Shown: positions 52,742-62,138 of the stretch, in pieces | Layout: every line of letters begins with the position of its first letter | Numbering within the stretch: position 1 is the stretch's first letter | NCBI GenBank assembly: GCA_012845835.1 | Contig: JABAKD010000026.1 | Coordinates: 8,542,558-8,606,557, forward strand | Direction: 5' to 3' | DNA length: 64,000 nt | From: Undaria pinnatifida | Taxonomy: Eukaryota > Sar > Phaeophyceae > Laminariales > Alariaceae | Notes under the pieces: model-generated | Told to the model about the DNA's origin: nothing | Databases searched by the model: none | What the model saw: only the letters and a program-made list of their open reading frames with translations | Made by a program: the position numbers and the translations under genes

Positions 52742-53170
52742 GGCTTGTGGAGGGCTCTCTGTTGCAGCCCTGAGTTCAAGGATTTCAGCAGTCTTTTCGG
52801 TTTGGGAAACGAGTTAGGAGCAGCAGAGATATGCTTTTCTGAAGAAATGTTAGCTTCTTGCCCGGCCCAGCTCGTAGCATCCCGGAAAAAACTTGAAATT
52901 ATTGAAACCCCCGAAAAGGGGACAGAATCGACAAATCCTTGGAACATCATGCGTCATGATTTTTTTAGAAACCACACCCCGGGGCCATTACAAACCCATC
53001 CCCTGCTGAAGAAACTATATTCGACGCCCCCACTGCTCGCCGACTACGTGGGCGACGCCTCTTTTTTCTCCGGGGATGGAAAGGGTCGGTGTGGGAGGGG
53101 GGCGTGCCACGGCCGCGTGGTCTGGGCAGGGCTTGTGTCGCCCGGATGCGGTGTTGATCGAATAGTATAG
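52742..53170 (+). CDS. Candidate terminal exon, unknown protein
   Basis: Opens after acceptor-like CCAACTCTACAG and runs 142 codons to a TAG at 53168. Content is mixed and protein-like: GLWRALCCSPEFKDFSSLFG, ELGAAEICFSEEMLASCP, ASRKKLEIIETPEKGTES, PLLKKLYSTPPLLADYVGD. The last ~40 residues turn Gly/Arg/Cys-rich and may already be past a true exon end, since GGGGATGG|AAAGGG offers no good donor. No family is recognised and no partner exon was found. A chance open frame is possible. Confidence 0.35.
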   Translation, partial: GLWRALCCSPEFKDFSSLFGLGNELGAAEICFSEEMLASCPAQLVASRKKLEIIETPEKGTESTNPWNIMRHDFFRNHTPGPLQTHPLLKKLYSTPPLLADYVGDASFFSGDGKGRCGRGACHGRVVWAGLVSPGCGVDRIV

Positions 53171-54148
53171 TGTATCGCATTTATACTAGAGACTAAACGC
53201 CACTACTAATATGTCAGGTACTACGTTAGCGCATTATACAACAAGTATTTTATTATATTGTAGTGTACTATTAATAGCTACGCCAGCCAGTAAACCCAGC
53301 CCTGCCTGTTGAACTTCTGTTTACCTTGACCTTGCTGCGTGTCTGCGTTGCTTTACTTGTCGTGTCTCTTTCCTTGCCATTCGCATAGCTTTTTAAAGTC
53401 CAAGTTCCAAGTTTAAGTGTTCGAAGTTCAAAGGCCCAAAGTTGAACTTGTTGTTCGGTGCACGCCGCGGCATCGGTTATTGCGTTTCTCAACGTATATA
53501 TACCTGACATGCCACTGCTGCTGCTGTTAGCTCAATGAATGCGCATCTACGGCTGCTGCTGTCCCGCAAGGTAGCACCATGGTAGGGTATTCGTTTGTTT
53601 TTTGATCATTTTTTGCTTTCCACTTCAGCTCGTTTTTTACCCCCAGCGACCTTACGGACAAACTGTGGTCGCAGGTGTCGTCCTTTCTCCCCCACGGTAC
53701 GTGCGTTCTTACTAATTGTGCCGAGGGTTCGCCGTGCTCACTGCTCGTCGGTTTGCGTCTACTTGCAATGTTGTCACACTTTCGGCGTGTCAAGTTTATA
53801 ATTGCAAGAACAAGTCACTTGCTGGACTCGAAGTCACGAAATCGTCCTTCGTAGCTACGAGGTTTACATGTAGACCACCGGGGACGCCGGCTTGCATGCA
53901 GTATGGCAGTACCGTACGGCAGTACGACTCGTACGAGGGTCGACCTTTCTGTCGAACAGTAAACCTGCTTTGGCCAACTACTATGACCACAACAACCAGG
54001 CTTCGTACCTGGATACCCCAAAAGAGTATCTACCTACGGCACCAGGTACTAAACAAGCCCTTCGAACTTTGTATTATGCAACTGGTTTACACGGTACGCA
54101 CTGCTGTTGTCCTGCTGTAATGCTGCACTATATTACTATTACTACCAG
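53171..54148. other. No gene; repeat I copy 2
   Basis: Repeat I copy at 53612-53775 (GTGGTCGCAGGTGTCGTCC, CTCCCCCACGG, CACTGCTCGTCGG). AAGTTCGAAGTTCAAAG-type short repeats at 53398-53450. GTACGGCAGTACGACTCGTAC near 53905. No exon is called. Confidence 0.4.
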
Positions 54149-54317
54149 GCGCGGCAAGTTAATGAAGCAACGAAAGTGCTGAGGATGTCCAGCAGGCTGG
54201 ATGGCACTGCCTCCAGCAAGCCTTTGGACAATGCCATCCCCGTCACGTCCTGGTGCTTGTTGGCTTGGATCGAGGCTGCCGCGGCCGCTGAGAACGAGCG
54301 ACGATTCTTCCACCCTG
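54149..54317 (+). CDS. Candidate internal exon, helical (TPR-like?)
   Basis: A 169-nt open segment with good splice borders on both sides: acceptor TTACTATTACTACCAG and donor CACCCTG|GTGAGT. It codes 56 residues starting ARQVNEATKVLRMSSRL and containing PVTSWCLLAWIEAAAAAENE, two amphipathic helices joined by a Ser/Pro-rich turn. This would suit a TPR-type helix pair such as those in intraflagellar transport protein TTC21/IFT139, but the resemblance is weak and one exon is not enough. No second exon of such a protein was found on this strand nearby. Length not a multiple of three (phase 0 to 1), as for a normal internal exon. Confidence 0.4.
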
Positions 54318-54334
54318 GTGAGTTGACTCATACT

Positions 54335-54490
54335 TCAGAGTGGCAGAGTTGCAGCTGCATACCTGGTTTTGGTATCAATACGAGTAGCAACGTCGCGTTA
54401 GTGGAAATGCGCTGATTCAGAGTGGCCGAATTGCAGCTGCATGCTTTGTTTCGGTATAAACGCGAGTGGCGGCGATGCGGTAGTGGAGAA
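54335..54490 (+). repeat. About 82-bp tandem duplication
   Basis: TTCAGAGTGGC(A/C)GA(G/A)TTGCAGCTGCAT starts two copies (54334 and 54416); both continue GGT(A/T)T(C/A)AA..CGAGT and end TAGTGGA. It begins just after the candidate exon donor. Confidence 0.75.
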
Positions 54491-55696
54491 CTGGGGTCTG
54501 ACGTCGTCCCGGTGCTATCGCAGCGATACCCATGTTGCAAGGATATACAATCTAGATGTACCCGAGCATAGTTTACCCGGGCATATATTATACCCGGGTA
54601 TATCGAAGATTATGAGGGTTGGTACCCGGGTACCCCCGAAGTGTATACTTCGAAGTACCCTGCTTTAGGAACCCTTGAATGTTGGTATCATCGATCGTCC
54701 GTTCGCTATCAATTGATTGACGTTGGGCTCGGCCGTGCGCCGTCGTTCGCTCGCTCGTTCGGCCGTCGCTCTCGTTGATGACGCTTGCCTCAATAGAGGT
54801 GGCGCTTTTTCGGCTGTTTTTCTCTTTTTTTTTTTTGTGAATGACGGCGCTCCTTAGCCCAAAAAATCGTCGGAATATCATTTTTTTTTTCGCCATATGT
54901 TTTTGTCGTATACCTAGGTCGTAGGATTTTCTCATCGGGTACCATTTCTATTTTCTCCAAGTCAGCTTTTGGGTGGGGGTATAGCGCTCAAGCGACTATC
55001 CTCAGAAAAAAATGGTGCGCCGATACCGTAGCGTGCGTATAATGTAGTCTAATGTAGTATAATGTTAGTAAACTTCCTATCTCCCATAGGTCTGGTCGGT
55101 GATGTTTGTACGAGCCCTTAACCGTGTCCGATCTGATTTTCGTATGTTTTGTTCAATGTCTTGGCTTGGTGCTATATGATTTCCGAAGTATAAATGTATA
55201 CTGCTGTGGTGCTATTAATGGACTACCTGGGTACATGAGTACAAAACACAGCTCTATTAGTAGCGTGAGGATTGACCCACTCCTCGGCAGCAAAAGCCGC
55301 GGGTTTCATGTACAGAAGGCGCTAAATGTGCATCATAAGCACTGACTATGGGCCAATGCTTATGGTGCTATAGTTAACGAAAGCACACTCCGGGCATTTT
55401 ATTGACAGCACTCGGTGGCATGATTGCACCAGAGATGCCCGCAAGGGTACTGAGTGTTGTTCGGCGCCGCTTTCACTGCCTTGAAGCTGATGTTATGTGC
55501 TCTGCGGCGTTTTCTTGTTGGCACTTTGCTTTGCTGTGCTTTTTTGTGCCGTGCGCGCCGTGTTGTGCTGTGGTCCGCTGTTCTGTGATGTGCTGTGCTG
55601 CGTTTCATCTTGTTTACGTACGACCCTTGGACACGTGTATATACTGCTGCACCGTCTGCCCCAACGGCAGAGCTTCTGACCAGTTGTTGCAGATAT
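54491..55696. other. No gene; CCCGGG palindromes, CTG/GTGC tract
   Basis: TTTACCCGGGCAT, TATACCCGGGTATA and GGTACCCGGGTACC lie within 54570-54640. 55540-55615 is a GTGCTGTG/GTGCCGTG tract like that at 35.3 kb. ACACGTGTATATACTGC at 55631 contains a TATA-like box about 60 bp before the next ORF. Confidence 0.4.
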
Positions 55697-56329
55697 ATGG
55701 AGGCGTTAGCGACGGCGCACCCGGCCCGCTTCTCGACAGAGTGCCAGTCTTTGGCGCCGCACACTGCGGCCGTGCTGATGCGCGCAACCGCCAGTACCAA
55801 CAATACAGAAACCTCTAGGGCATCGGTCGACGAAGATGCGGAGGAATTACTGACCAATGAGAATGCAGAGACGGACATGGGTGTGGCGCCATCGACCAAT
55901 GAGATCGAGGAGCGGAAAGCTCTCGAGCTATGGGTGGACTTCCTCGGGATTTGTCTGTTGCCATTCTGCGGCAGGCGTAACGCTGGAGAAAGCCGTGCTA
56001 AAGGAGATAACGCCGATGGAGAAGATATCGATGGGTTTTACAGTGATAGCGATAGCGACGATGAATCGGAGGGCGACGATGAAGGCGACGGGGGGGTTTC
56101 CCATGGAAAGGCGAGGTCGGGGTGGGTCAAGGGGTGGATGCGACGAGCGGGGATGGCCGGCACGGAGACTCCGAAGTGTCCTTTCGATCTCCGATCCGGT
56201 GGTCGGGATGAGGATCTGCCCCTTAGATTGGCCGTGATGATCGCCTCGCGCGTAAAGGTGATTGATCCGGGTCGTTTCGGTTGGACTTCTTGTTTTCCCA
56301 TTTTCCGAAGGATTATGAAATATTGTTAA
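55697..56329 (+). CDS. Acidic hypothetical protein, 210 residues
   Basis: No family recognised. From ATG 55697 the frame runs 210 codons to the TAA at 56327. The N-terminal third is Ala/Thr/Ser-rich with acidic stretches (VDEDAEELLTNENAETDMG), followed by EIEERKALELWVDFLGICLL, a central run of Ser and Asp (FYSDSDSDDESEGDDEGDGG), a basic patch (GWVKGWMRRAG) and a C-terminal part with LRLAVMIASRVKVIDPG and FPIFRRIMKYC. Acidic Ser/Asp runs of this kind are common in nuclear proteins. The open frame reaches further up to 55595, and TTGTTGCAG just before 55693 is also a usable acceptor, so this could be a last exon. The length is more than expected by chance for this window. Confidence 0.45.
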   Translation: MEALATAHPARFSTECQSLAPHTAAVLMRATASTNNTETSRASVDEDAEELLTNENAETDMGVAPSTNEIEERKALELWVDFLGICLLPFCGRRNAGESRAKGDNADGEDIDGFYSDSDSDDESEGDDEGDGGVSHGKARSGWVKGWMRRAGMAGTETPKCPFDLRSGGRDEDLPLRLAVMIASRVKVIDPGRFGWTSCFPIFRRIMKYC

Positions 56330-57508
56330 TTAATTAATCGGCGTGCATGCCGCACCTAACCTTTTATCTTCTAGGTGTGTACGTGTTTTGCTCACTTGTG
56401 TGATTGGTGCCGACGCACTTGTCCGCTGGAGCGTGCAGCAGCCACCTTTGCTTCTCGCTGATGGTTGTGTAGCACACTACCCACAAGCGTGCTTAGTCGC
56501 GTGACTACTGTAGTTAGCTCTCAGGGTAGTGCTGTAAAAACCAACAAAATACGTTATTTCGTGGGTTCGAGACGGTTATCGCTAGCGTTGGTCTCCGGGT
56601 CTATCCCCTCGCCACGTCTATTTTAATAGACCACTCTGGTAGATCAAGCGCCATCATGCCTGTTTCACGCAAGAAAAGGCGACGATACACCGCTTACCCC
56701 ATGCTCAGAAGTGGACGTGAAACCAACACTCACCTTTCTTGGGCGACTTTCGCAGCCTGCACAGCGTCCACCCGCTTTTATACCTGTATTTTTCGTACCC
56801 TCGTCTGTCTACACTCCCGATTATTCAGCTCGTAACTAACCGATCCGTTGCCGTGCGGACACGCGCTTCCACGATCGGGGTGGCATTGCTTTCCCTAAAC
56901 AAGACTGACTAATGCGCCCCCTCAACGGAAAAGCCACCCGCTATCGTCGGAAACCTTTTGGGTCACGACCTTATTCGTTATGCAAGGTTCCTCTTCGGAA
57001 TGTGGTTGGCTTGAAATCCCGGGGGCGTCGCAAGTTGAAAACGGGGAATACAGGCGTTCTTATGATACGAACTTTTTGTTATAACCTTAATAATTAATAA
57101 ATCTCTTTGAAAAAAAATAAAGAATAACCGATTTCAAGGTTCCAGGTGCGAGCCACCGCGCAAGCAATTGGTCAAGCAACAACCGACCTAGCCCCAAACG
57201 AGCTTGTGGCTTAGACTAGCATACGTCATACCTACAGTAGGCCATGAGAGTGTTTGTCGGATGGTATTTTCGTTTTGTCTTGGAGTCGGTTGTCTGGGTG
57301 AAGAGCACAGAGGTCCCCATGTGAAGAACCTCACGAAAACTAGATGCACCCCGATCGTAGCGTACATCTGCGGTGCGGTGCGGTGCGATGCAACCCGAAG
57401 GATGGATCAGCCCGTCGATCGGCCGCCGTGATCCAACTGACCGACCAAATAGCGCCGCCATATCCCCCCCGCGCCAAGCCGATTTTTGCTCCACACTTGT
57501 CGTTGCAG
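56330..57508. other. No gene established
   Basis: TTGTTAATTAATTAAT follows the stop. Two short basic ORFs, 56656-56832 (MPVSRKKRRRYTAYP) and 56912-57097 (MRPLNGKATRYRRKPFGSRP), have no partner or domain. 57370-57395 is a GGTGCGGTGCGGTGCGATGC tandem. Confidence 0.3.
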
Positions 57509-57773
57509 GCCGCGGCGGGCGCGTCCCGCCCTGCCTCCGTTTCTTCCCTAGCCACAGCCCTGGCGGTTCTCTGCGCCTTTACAGTGGCGGAGGCGGTGGC
57601 AGTGGGGGAGTGTGGGGGGGAGGTATATGATGGACACCAGAAGGCAGCGGAGGATGCGTTTACGTGCTTGATTGGCGTGGCGGAGATGGTGCCGGAGAAC
57701 AGCGCGCAGGCGGAGTGCGTGAAGGCCGCTTTGGTTTCGCTCAAGGAGTGCGCAGAGGTGGGAAGGACTTCTT
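57509..57773 (+). CDS. Candidate exon, small Cys-containing protein
   Basis: Opens in phase 0 after a good acceptor, CACTTGTCGTTGCAG. It codes AAAGASRPASVSSLATALAV and a hydrophobic stretch (TALAVLCAFTVAEAVAV), which would suit a signal peptide or membrane segment continuing from an upstream exon. A helical part follows with four cysteines (GECGGE, FTCLIG, AECVKA, KECAE; spacings 17, 16 and 10). It either ends at the donor GAG|GTGGGA (exon 57509-57757, 83 codons) or at the TGA at 57771. GC-rich third positions support coding. Cysteine spacing does not fit the twin CX9C family. Function unknown. Confidence 0.42.
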
Positions 57774-58223
57774 GAAGATGCGCAGCGGTATAATAGGCTG
57801 TCGCCACGGACTAAGGCCACCGTGGGGGTGGGGGCGTTCTCATTTGTTGCTTGCCTTAGTCATTTGACCTTTGACCAAGCAAGCATCCCTCTCGAGACGG
57901 AGCTCTAACGGTGTCGGGGACGGGGGCGTACTCATTTTTTGCCTACCTTAGTCGTTTGACCATTGACTATGCATCCCTTCGAGACGGGGCACCGTTCCTA
58001 CTCCTAGTAAAGACGCCTCTAACATTTATGCGCTAAGTACGGTTATTCATATGTTACATACAAGCACCGTTTGCTTATCTTGCCTCCTTCCAAGGACGTT
58101 TTCGTTCAATCGCTACCGGCCAATCGCAAAAGCGTCTACCCTCTAAAATGTAAAATGTGGCCATTCCATTAGTGAACAAGGCTAGGTAGGGGGCGCAGCC
58201 CTAGTTTTCACCACCAGATTTTG
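57774..58223. other. No gene; short duplication
   Basis: CTACTCATTT-like blocks CTTGCCTTAGTCATTTGACC and CTACCTTAGTCGTTTGACC with GGGGGCGT(T/A)CTCATTT occur twice, 57830-57880 and 57920-57970. Nothing else is seen. Confidence 0.45.
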
Positions 58224-58388
58224 AGCTATCATACTATCATACCATCATCCTATCATACCATCATACTGGTACTATCATACTATCATACTATCATACTATC
58301 ATGCTATCATACTATCATGCTATCATACTGTCATACTATCATACTATCATACTAATATACTATAATACTATCATGCTATCATACTCGC
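58224..58388 (+). repeat. 8-bp tandem repeat (ATCATACT)n
   Basis: About twenty units of TATCATAC with scattered changes (GCTATCAT, CCATCAT, ACTGGTAC). Confidence 0.9.
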
Positions 58389-59003
58389 TCGAGTTACTCT
58401 GTACCTCACGGACACAAAGACTTTAGGCGTATTTTTTTTGACGCAGCGTAGATTACCATTGTATTGAGAATACATGCCGCATACTTAAAACAGCACGAAA
58501 GCTAAAGACCGCTCAGTGGGGAGTGCTATATATAACCAACGAAATGTATATTTTCGAGTTCGTAAACAGATTCTCACCGGCTTTTACTAGCAAGGATCTC
58601 CGAGGCATCTCCTACATAACCAACAGCTCGCGCGAGTGACCCCGCGAGTGACCCGGAACCTCTGCACAACAAAGCCTCCAGGGGTGAACTCCCTACCTGC
58701 TACTGTAGATGTGGTCCTGCTTATGACGATTCCGGTATCGACCGCACGAATCAGGACAAATTGCTGGGATAGGGAATACGTGAAAATTGCAAGGCAGGGA
58801 GCTTTGCAAGGTAAGGAGCTGCACGCCGCGCGCGCAGGCAGCACAATGGCACTTTTACTGCTGATTTTCTCCTTCGCTCCCTGGACAGGTGATAAAACAT
58901 CATTTTTTTGCTTTTTTCGATTGCTACACTTGGGTCCTGAAGGCTTAACCCCGTTCGAGCTCCGAAACCCCTACCTACATTCTGTCCGAGCAAAAAAATC
59001 CCG
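58389..59003. other. No gene established
   Basis: The 58636-59025 ORF (129 codons) has no domain. GCGCGAGTGACCCCGCGAGTGACC is a 13-bp tandem at 58630-58652. Confidence 0.3.
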
Positions 59004-59062
59004 AAAACGGGTTTTCCAGTTGTAGAGGGGGATTAACGCCTCTACAACTGGAAACCCGTTTT
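59004..59062. repeat. Near-perfect 24-bp inverted repeat
   Basis: Arms of 24-25 bp around AAACGGG, CCAGTTGTAGAGG and complement, with a 10-nt loop (GGGATTAACG) and one extra T in the left arm. The right arm runs into a repeat E copy (59044-59125). The same E sequence at 30955 and 31610 lacks the inverted left half. Confidence 0.85.
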
Positions 59063-59779
59063 TGGATACAAGTCACTTGGAATTAGTATTGGGAGGAGTT
59101 TCGGGATTCTGAAGGGGTTACTCGTCATTTTTGCCCATTCGCCGGGGGATTGAACGAATACACTGTCATAGCTTTTGCAAGGAACTCGCGCAGGTGGACG
59201 TTTGTAACTGTTGTCAACGCACCCAACCCAACCCAACACAGCATAACACAACCTTGCCGGTGAATGCTACTGCTGTGCTGCTGCTTTGGTGCTGACGTCT
59301 CAGTAGTCACGAAATATTTATTTATATTGTTACAAGGGCTCCGCATGGTTGTCGGCCTACCTGGTATTTTTCGGGAGGGGGAGATAAGGTGGTCGGGCGG
59401 GACACGGAAGATTTGAAAAATAATCGGGCGCGCGATGATGGAAAGGAGTGCCTATAGGCATTGATGTTTGTTTGGCGCCATCGTACATTAAGAAACCCGC
59501 GTCGCTCGTACGATAATAGAAAAAAAACAAAACACGTTTGACGTGGACGGCGTTATTTGCCGGGCGCTTACGTCGCCACAGGTGACGCTGTTGATATATT
59601 TGGAGGCGCACGCGGGTTTAGCGCTGTCGGCGCTTGAGGGCTTACCTTCAAGGATGAAGTTGCTGCTTACGAGGTAAGACCCAGCAGCATGGTGCGTCCG
59701 GTTTGTCGTTTGTTTTGTGATTTGATGTTTCGCATACGAGGTGATAGTAATGAAATTTGGGATGCTCGATGTATTTGGA
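59063..59779. other. No gene seen
   Basis: Repeat E copy continues to 59125 (CTTGGAATTAGTATTGGGAG, GAAGGGGTTAC). CCCAACCCAACCCAACAC simple repeat at 59222. ORFs not gene-like. Confidence 0.35.
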
Positions 59780-60240
59780 GTACTGCTGTAGATACGATAA
59801 GATGCTGTGGGCTGCTGCATATATGTGTTGATGAGGTGCTGTGGGCTGCTGTTTATACGTGAAGGGCTGTGGGCTGCTGTATATCATGAGGTGCTGCAGG
59901 GTGCTGTACATCTTGTACTCCCACGTGCATGGGATTGTGTTACATATCCCAGGTGCCCGGTGTTCTATATCAGATACATCGGATTTTGTTTGTATGGATG
60001 TTTATTGTTTTCAACAGTTGCTGTATGCCTGACTCCAATACATGAGGTGGTGTACACGTTCCAGGTGCCCGGTGTTCTATACCAGATACATTGGATTTCG
60101 TTTGTATGGATTTTTATTGATTAACAGCTGTTGCTGTATGCCTGACTCCAATACATGAGGTGGTGTATGCCATGTGCCAGTTATATCTATGTCAGGTAGA
60201 TGGGAGTTTGTTTCATGTAGACTTTTGTTGTTCATTGACA
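59780..60240 (+). repeat. GCTGTGGGCTGCTG repeats and 112-bp repeat
   Basis: 59805-59925: four loose ~40-bp units with GGTGCTGTGGGCTGCTGTAT. 59950-60240: a 112-bp unit (GGTGCCCGGTGTTCTATA, GATACAT(C/T)GGATTT, CTGACTCCAATACATGAGG) starting at 59952 and 60064, with a more diverged third part. Confidence 0.75.
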
Positions 60241-60368
60241 CATATGTGTAAGGTTATAGGGTGGGGACACAGAATGCCCCCTGCAGGTCTGCCAATTGAG
60301 CAGGTCCTCGGAGAGTAGTCACTTTATTTTCCTTCGTAGAGACGTAGCTTTATTCGATTCCATCAGAG

Positions 60369-60520
60369 CCCCGGATAGCTTCTGAGATCGGAGGCACGTG
60401 CCTCCGATCTATTTCCTAACTTTCCCGAATACAAAACGCCAATCTTATCATACGAAACCCATCCAAATTATGTCAAATTCGGATAATTACAGGCCTTTCG
60501 AGGCCTTATCTTAACACTAG
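60369..60520 (+). repeat. Direct repeat, left copy
   Basis: About 150 bp, repeated at 61446-61598 with roughly 7% difference by eye. It includes GGATAGCTTCTGAGATCGG, a 24-bp perfect palindrome centred on CACGTG (60386-60409), CCAAATTAT(G/A)TCAAATTCGG and ACAGGCCTTTCGAGGCC (a second palindrome). Confidence 0.85.
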
Positions 60521-60640
60521 CCCACCCCGATGAGTCGCATATGCAAAAATATGGGAGATTCGGAGAAACTCCGGTTCTACGAACTAGACCATGACTCGAA
60601 GATGCGGTTCCTCAAAACCCACTCGCACACCTCTAACGGT
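60508..60640 (+). repeat. Repeat C, copy 4
   Basis: TTAACACTAGCCCACCCCGA, GAGTCGCATATGCA, CGGTTCTACGAACTAGACCA, CTCGAAGATGCGG, CCACTCGCACACCTC; inverse partner of 13281-13405. Confidence 0.7.
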
Positions 60641-60726
60641 CTGGCTATGGGGCCAGGAACACGCGAAAAAAAGCAGTTGAAAGAAACGCAGACCCTACAA
60701 CAAGGCAAAAGTCACCCATCAAAAAC

Positions 60727-60826
60727 CTGCCACGTGCCGCCGGTGTGGCGGGGGGGGCAGAAAAGGCTCTAGACCCTGCCGCATACCGCCGGTGTAGCGG
60801 GGGGGGGCAGGAAAGGCTCTACGGCA
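60727..60826 (+). repeat. 50-bp tandem duplication
   Basis: CTGCC(A/G)C(G/A)T(G/A)CCGCCGGTGT and GGGGCAG(A/G)AAAGGCTCTA in two units; each holds a run of 8-9 G. Confidence 0.75.
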
Positions 60827-60964
60827 AACCAACCACAGAAAAGGCACTGTGGCGAGGCGAGCCCTCGTCGATATGGAGGGGAACACAGGCGCTAACACAA
60901 GGGAGAAGTCATGCGAAAAACCTCCCGCCTACCCAAGACAGTGCTTTCGGCGTGCTGGGCGAAC

Positions 60965-61108
60965 CTTTATTGTGCTACCCCCTACACTGCACCTAGGTTA
61001 AATGCGTCCTGTTTTGGTGCGATGGGCGTGGGCTTCTTGTGCAGCCCTTTACTGTGCTACCCCCTCCCCCCTACACTGCACCTAGGTTAGATGCTGCCTG
61101 TTTTGGTT
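60965..61108 (+). repeat. Short direct duplication
   Basis: CTTTA(T/C)TGTGCTACCCCCT and CTACACTGCACCTAGGTTA..CCTGTTTTGGT occur at 60965-61020 and 61047-61108, the second with an extra CCCCCCT. Confidence 0.75.
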
Positions 61109-61446
61109 GCCGTCCCACGCTGAATGTCCTCTCGCGCCATTCCTCCACCCTCCGTTGCCTCCTCCAGAGCTGCGGCCAACTGACCCGGTTGTTGGACCAA
61201 AATTGCCCCCTCGGCGGCGCCCTCAGCCACACCAGCACCCGATGCGCCTCCCCCGCCTCCACCACCGCTGTCACCCCTGCGGCGGTGGTGGTGGGTCGCC
61301 ACCCCCACAATTTTGCCGCCACCCCCACGATTGCGGTCCTCGCGGTCGCGACTGTCGCTGCGTCGCTGTTTCCCCCGGTTTCGTTCTGCCAACTCTTCCT
61401 CCGGGGTTCGGCCAAAAGACAGGGTCGGGGTCCTCGTCGTGGGCAC
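61087..61446 (-). pseudogene. Charged open segment, possible captured exon
   Basis: On the minus strand the frame is open through 120 codons and stops at 61087. It reads SFGRTPEEELAERNRGKQRR, SDSRDREDRN, a Gly-rich run with HHHRRR, and LVQQPGQLAAALEEATEGGG, far more protein-like than the opposite frames. Its 5' edge falls exactly at the boundary of the right direct repeat (61446), and no start codon or acceptor precedes it. This suggests an exon fragment cut by, or carried within, the repeat pair at 60369 and 61446. No family recognised. Confidence 0.3.
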
Positions 61447-61598
61447 CGGATAGCTTCTGAGATCGGAGGCACGTGCCTCCCTGCAATTTCCTGACTTTCC
61501 CGAATATAAAACGCCAACCTTATCATACGAAACCCATCCAAATTATATCAAATTCGGATAATTACAGGCCTTTCGAGGCCGTATCTTAACATATGCTG
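61446..61598 (+). repeat. Direct repeat, right copy
   Basis: Partner of 60369-60520. The CACGTG palindrome is broken on its right side here (GTGCCTCCCTGCAA), so the left copy is either the older form or was restored. Confidence 0.85.
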
Positions 61599-61819
61599 CT
61601 TTAAGTATTCCTGCGCATGTCAACCCCCCCCCCCCCCACCCCGTCCCGCATCTGCCTCGTTGGTGAAAATGTGCTCCGTCCCGGCATAGTAGAGATGCGA
61701 GGGTCTATGTTCATACGACTACGGCCATGCACAAACTGAGTACCCCCCCCCCCCCCCCGCGCGACCCATCACCTACCACAATCTTGCCCGGCGATTCCGC
61801 TTCCCCTCGATGACACCAG
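61599..61819. other. C-runs before the next exon
   Basis: C-runs at 61625-61640 and 61743-61759. The second is the apparent pyrimidine tract of the exon at 61820; the first AG after it is the proposed acceptor. Confidence 0.5.
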
Positions 61820-62138
61820 GTCCAAGAGCGAAGGGCCGAAAGCCTTCTCCACCTCAAGATCGTTTTGCCGCGAAGCGCTGGCGGCCGCTGTCGCCTGTGC
61901 TCGCACGCTGATTGGCCGAGCGGGTGGCCCAATCGTAACCGACAATCCGCAATGGTTCCTCGGGGAGTTCGTCGTGAAGATGGCGTCACCGATGTTGTTG
62001 GGCGATGCTGTGAAGGCGTTGCGCGATATGGCGACGACAGCAGTGTTGCCTTCGAGAGGGCGGACGGTTGGTAGGGAGGAGGAGGCATGGCATGCTCTCA
62101 GGGAGGTGATGCCCGGGGCGGTTGAACGAATTGCCAAG
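61820..62138 (+). CDS. Candidate internal exon, unknown helical protein
   Basis: Borders are good on both sides: a 17-C run, then ATGACACCAG as the first AG, and a donor GCCAAG|GTCAGT. The 319-nt open frame codes SEGPKAFSTSRSFCREALAA, AVACARTLIGRAGGPIVTDN, PQWFLGEFVVKMASPMLLGD, AVKALRDMATTAVLPS and EEEAWHALREVMPGAVERIA, an Ala-rich, mainly helical globular sequence. GC-rich third positions agree with the other exons. I do not recognise the family. No start or partner exon was found, and the remaining 1.8 kb of the window downstream shows none. The gene probably extends beyond or has been broken. Confidence 0.5.
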
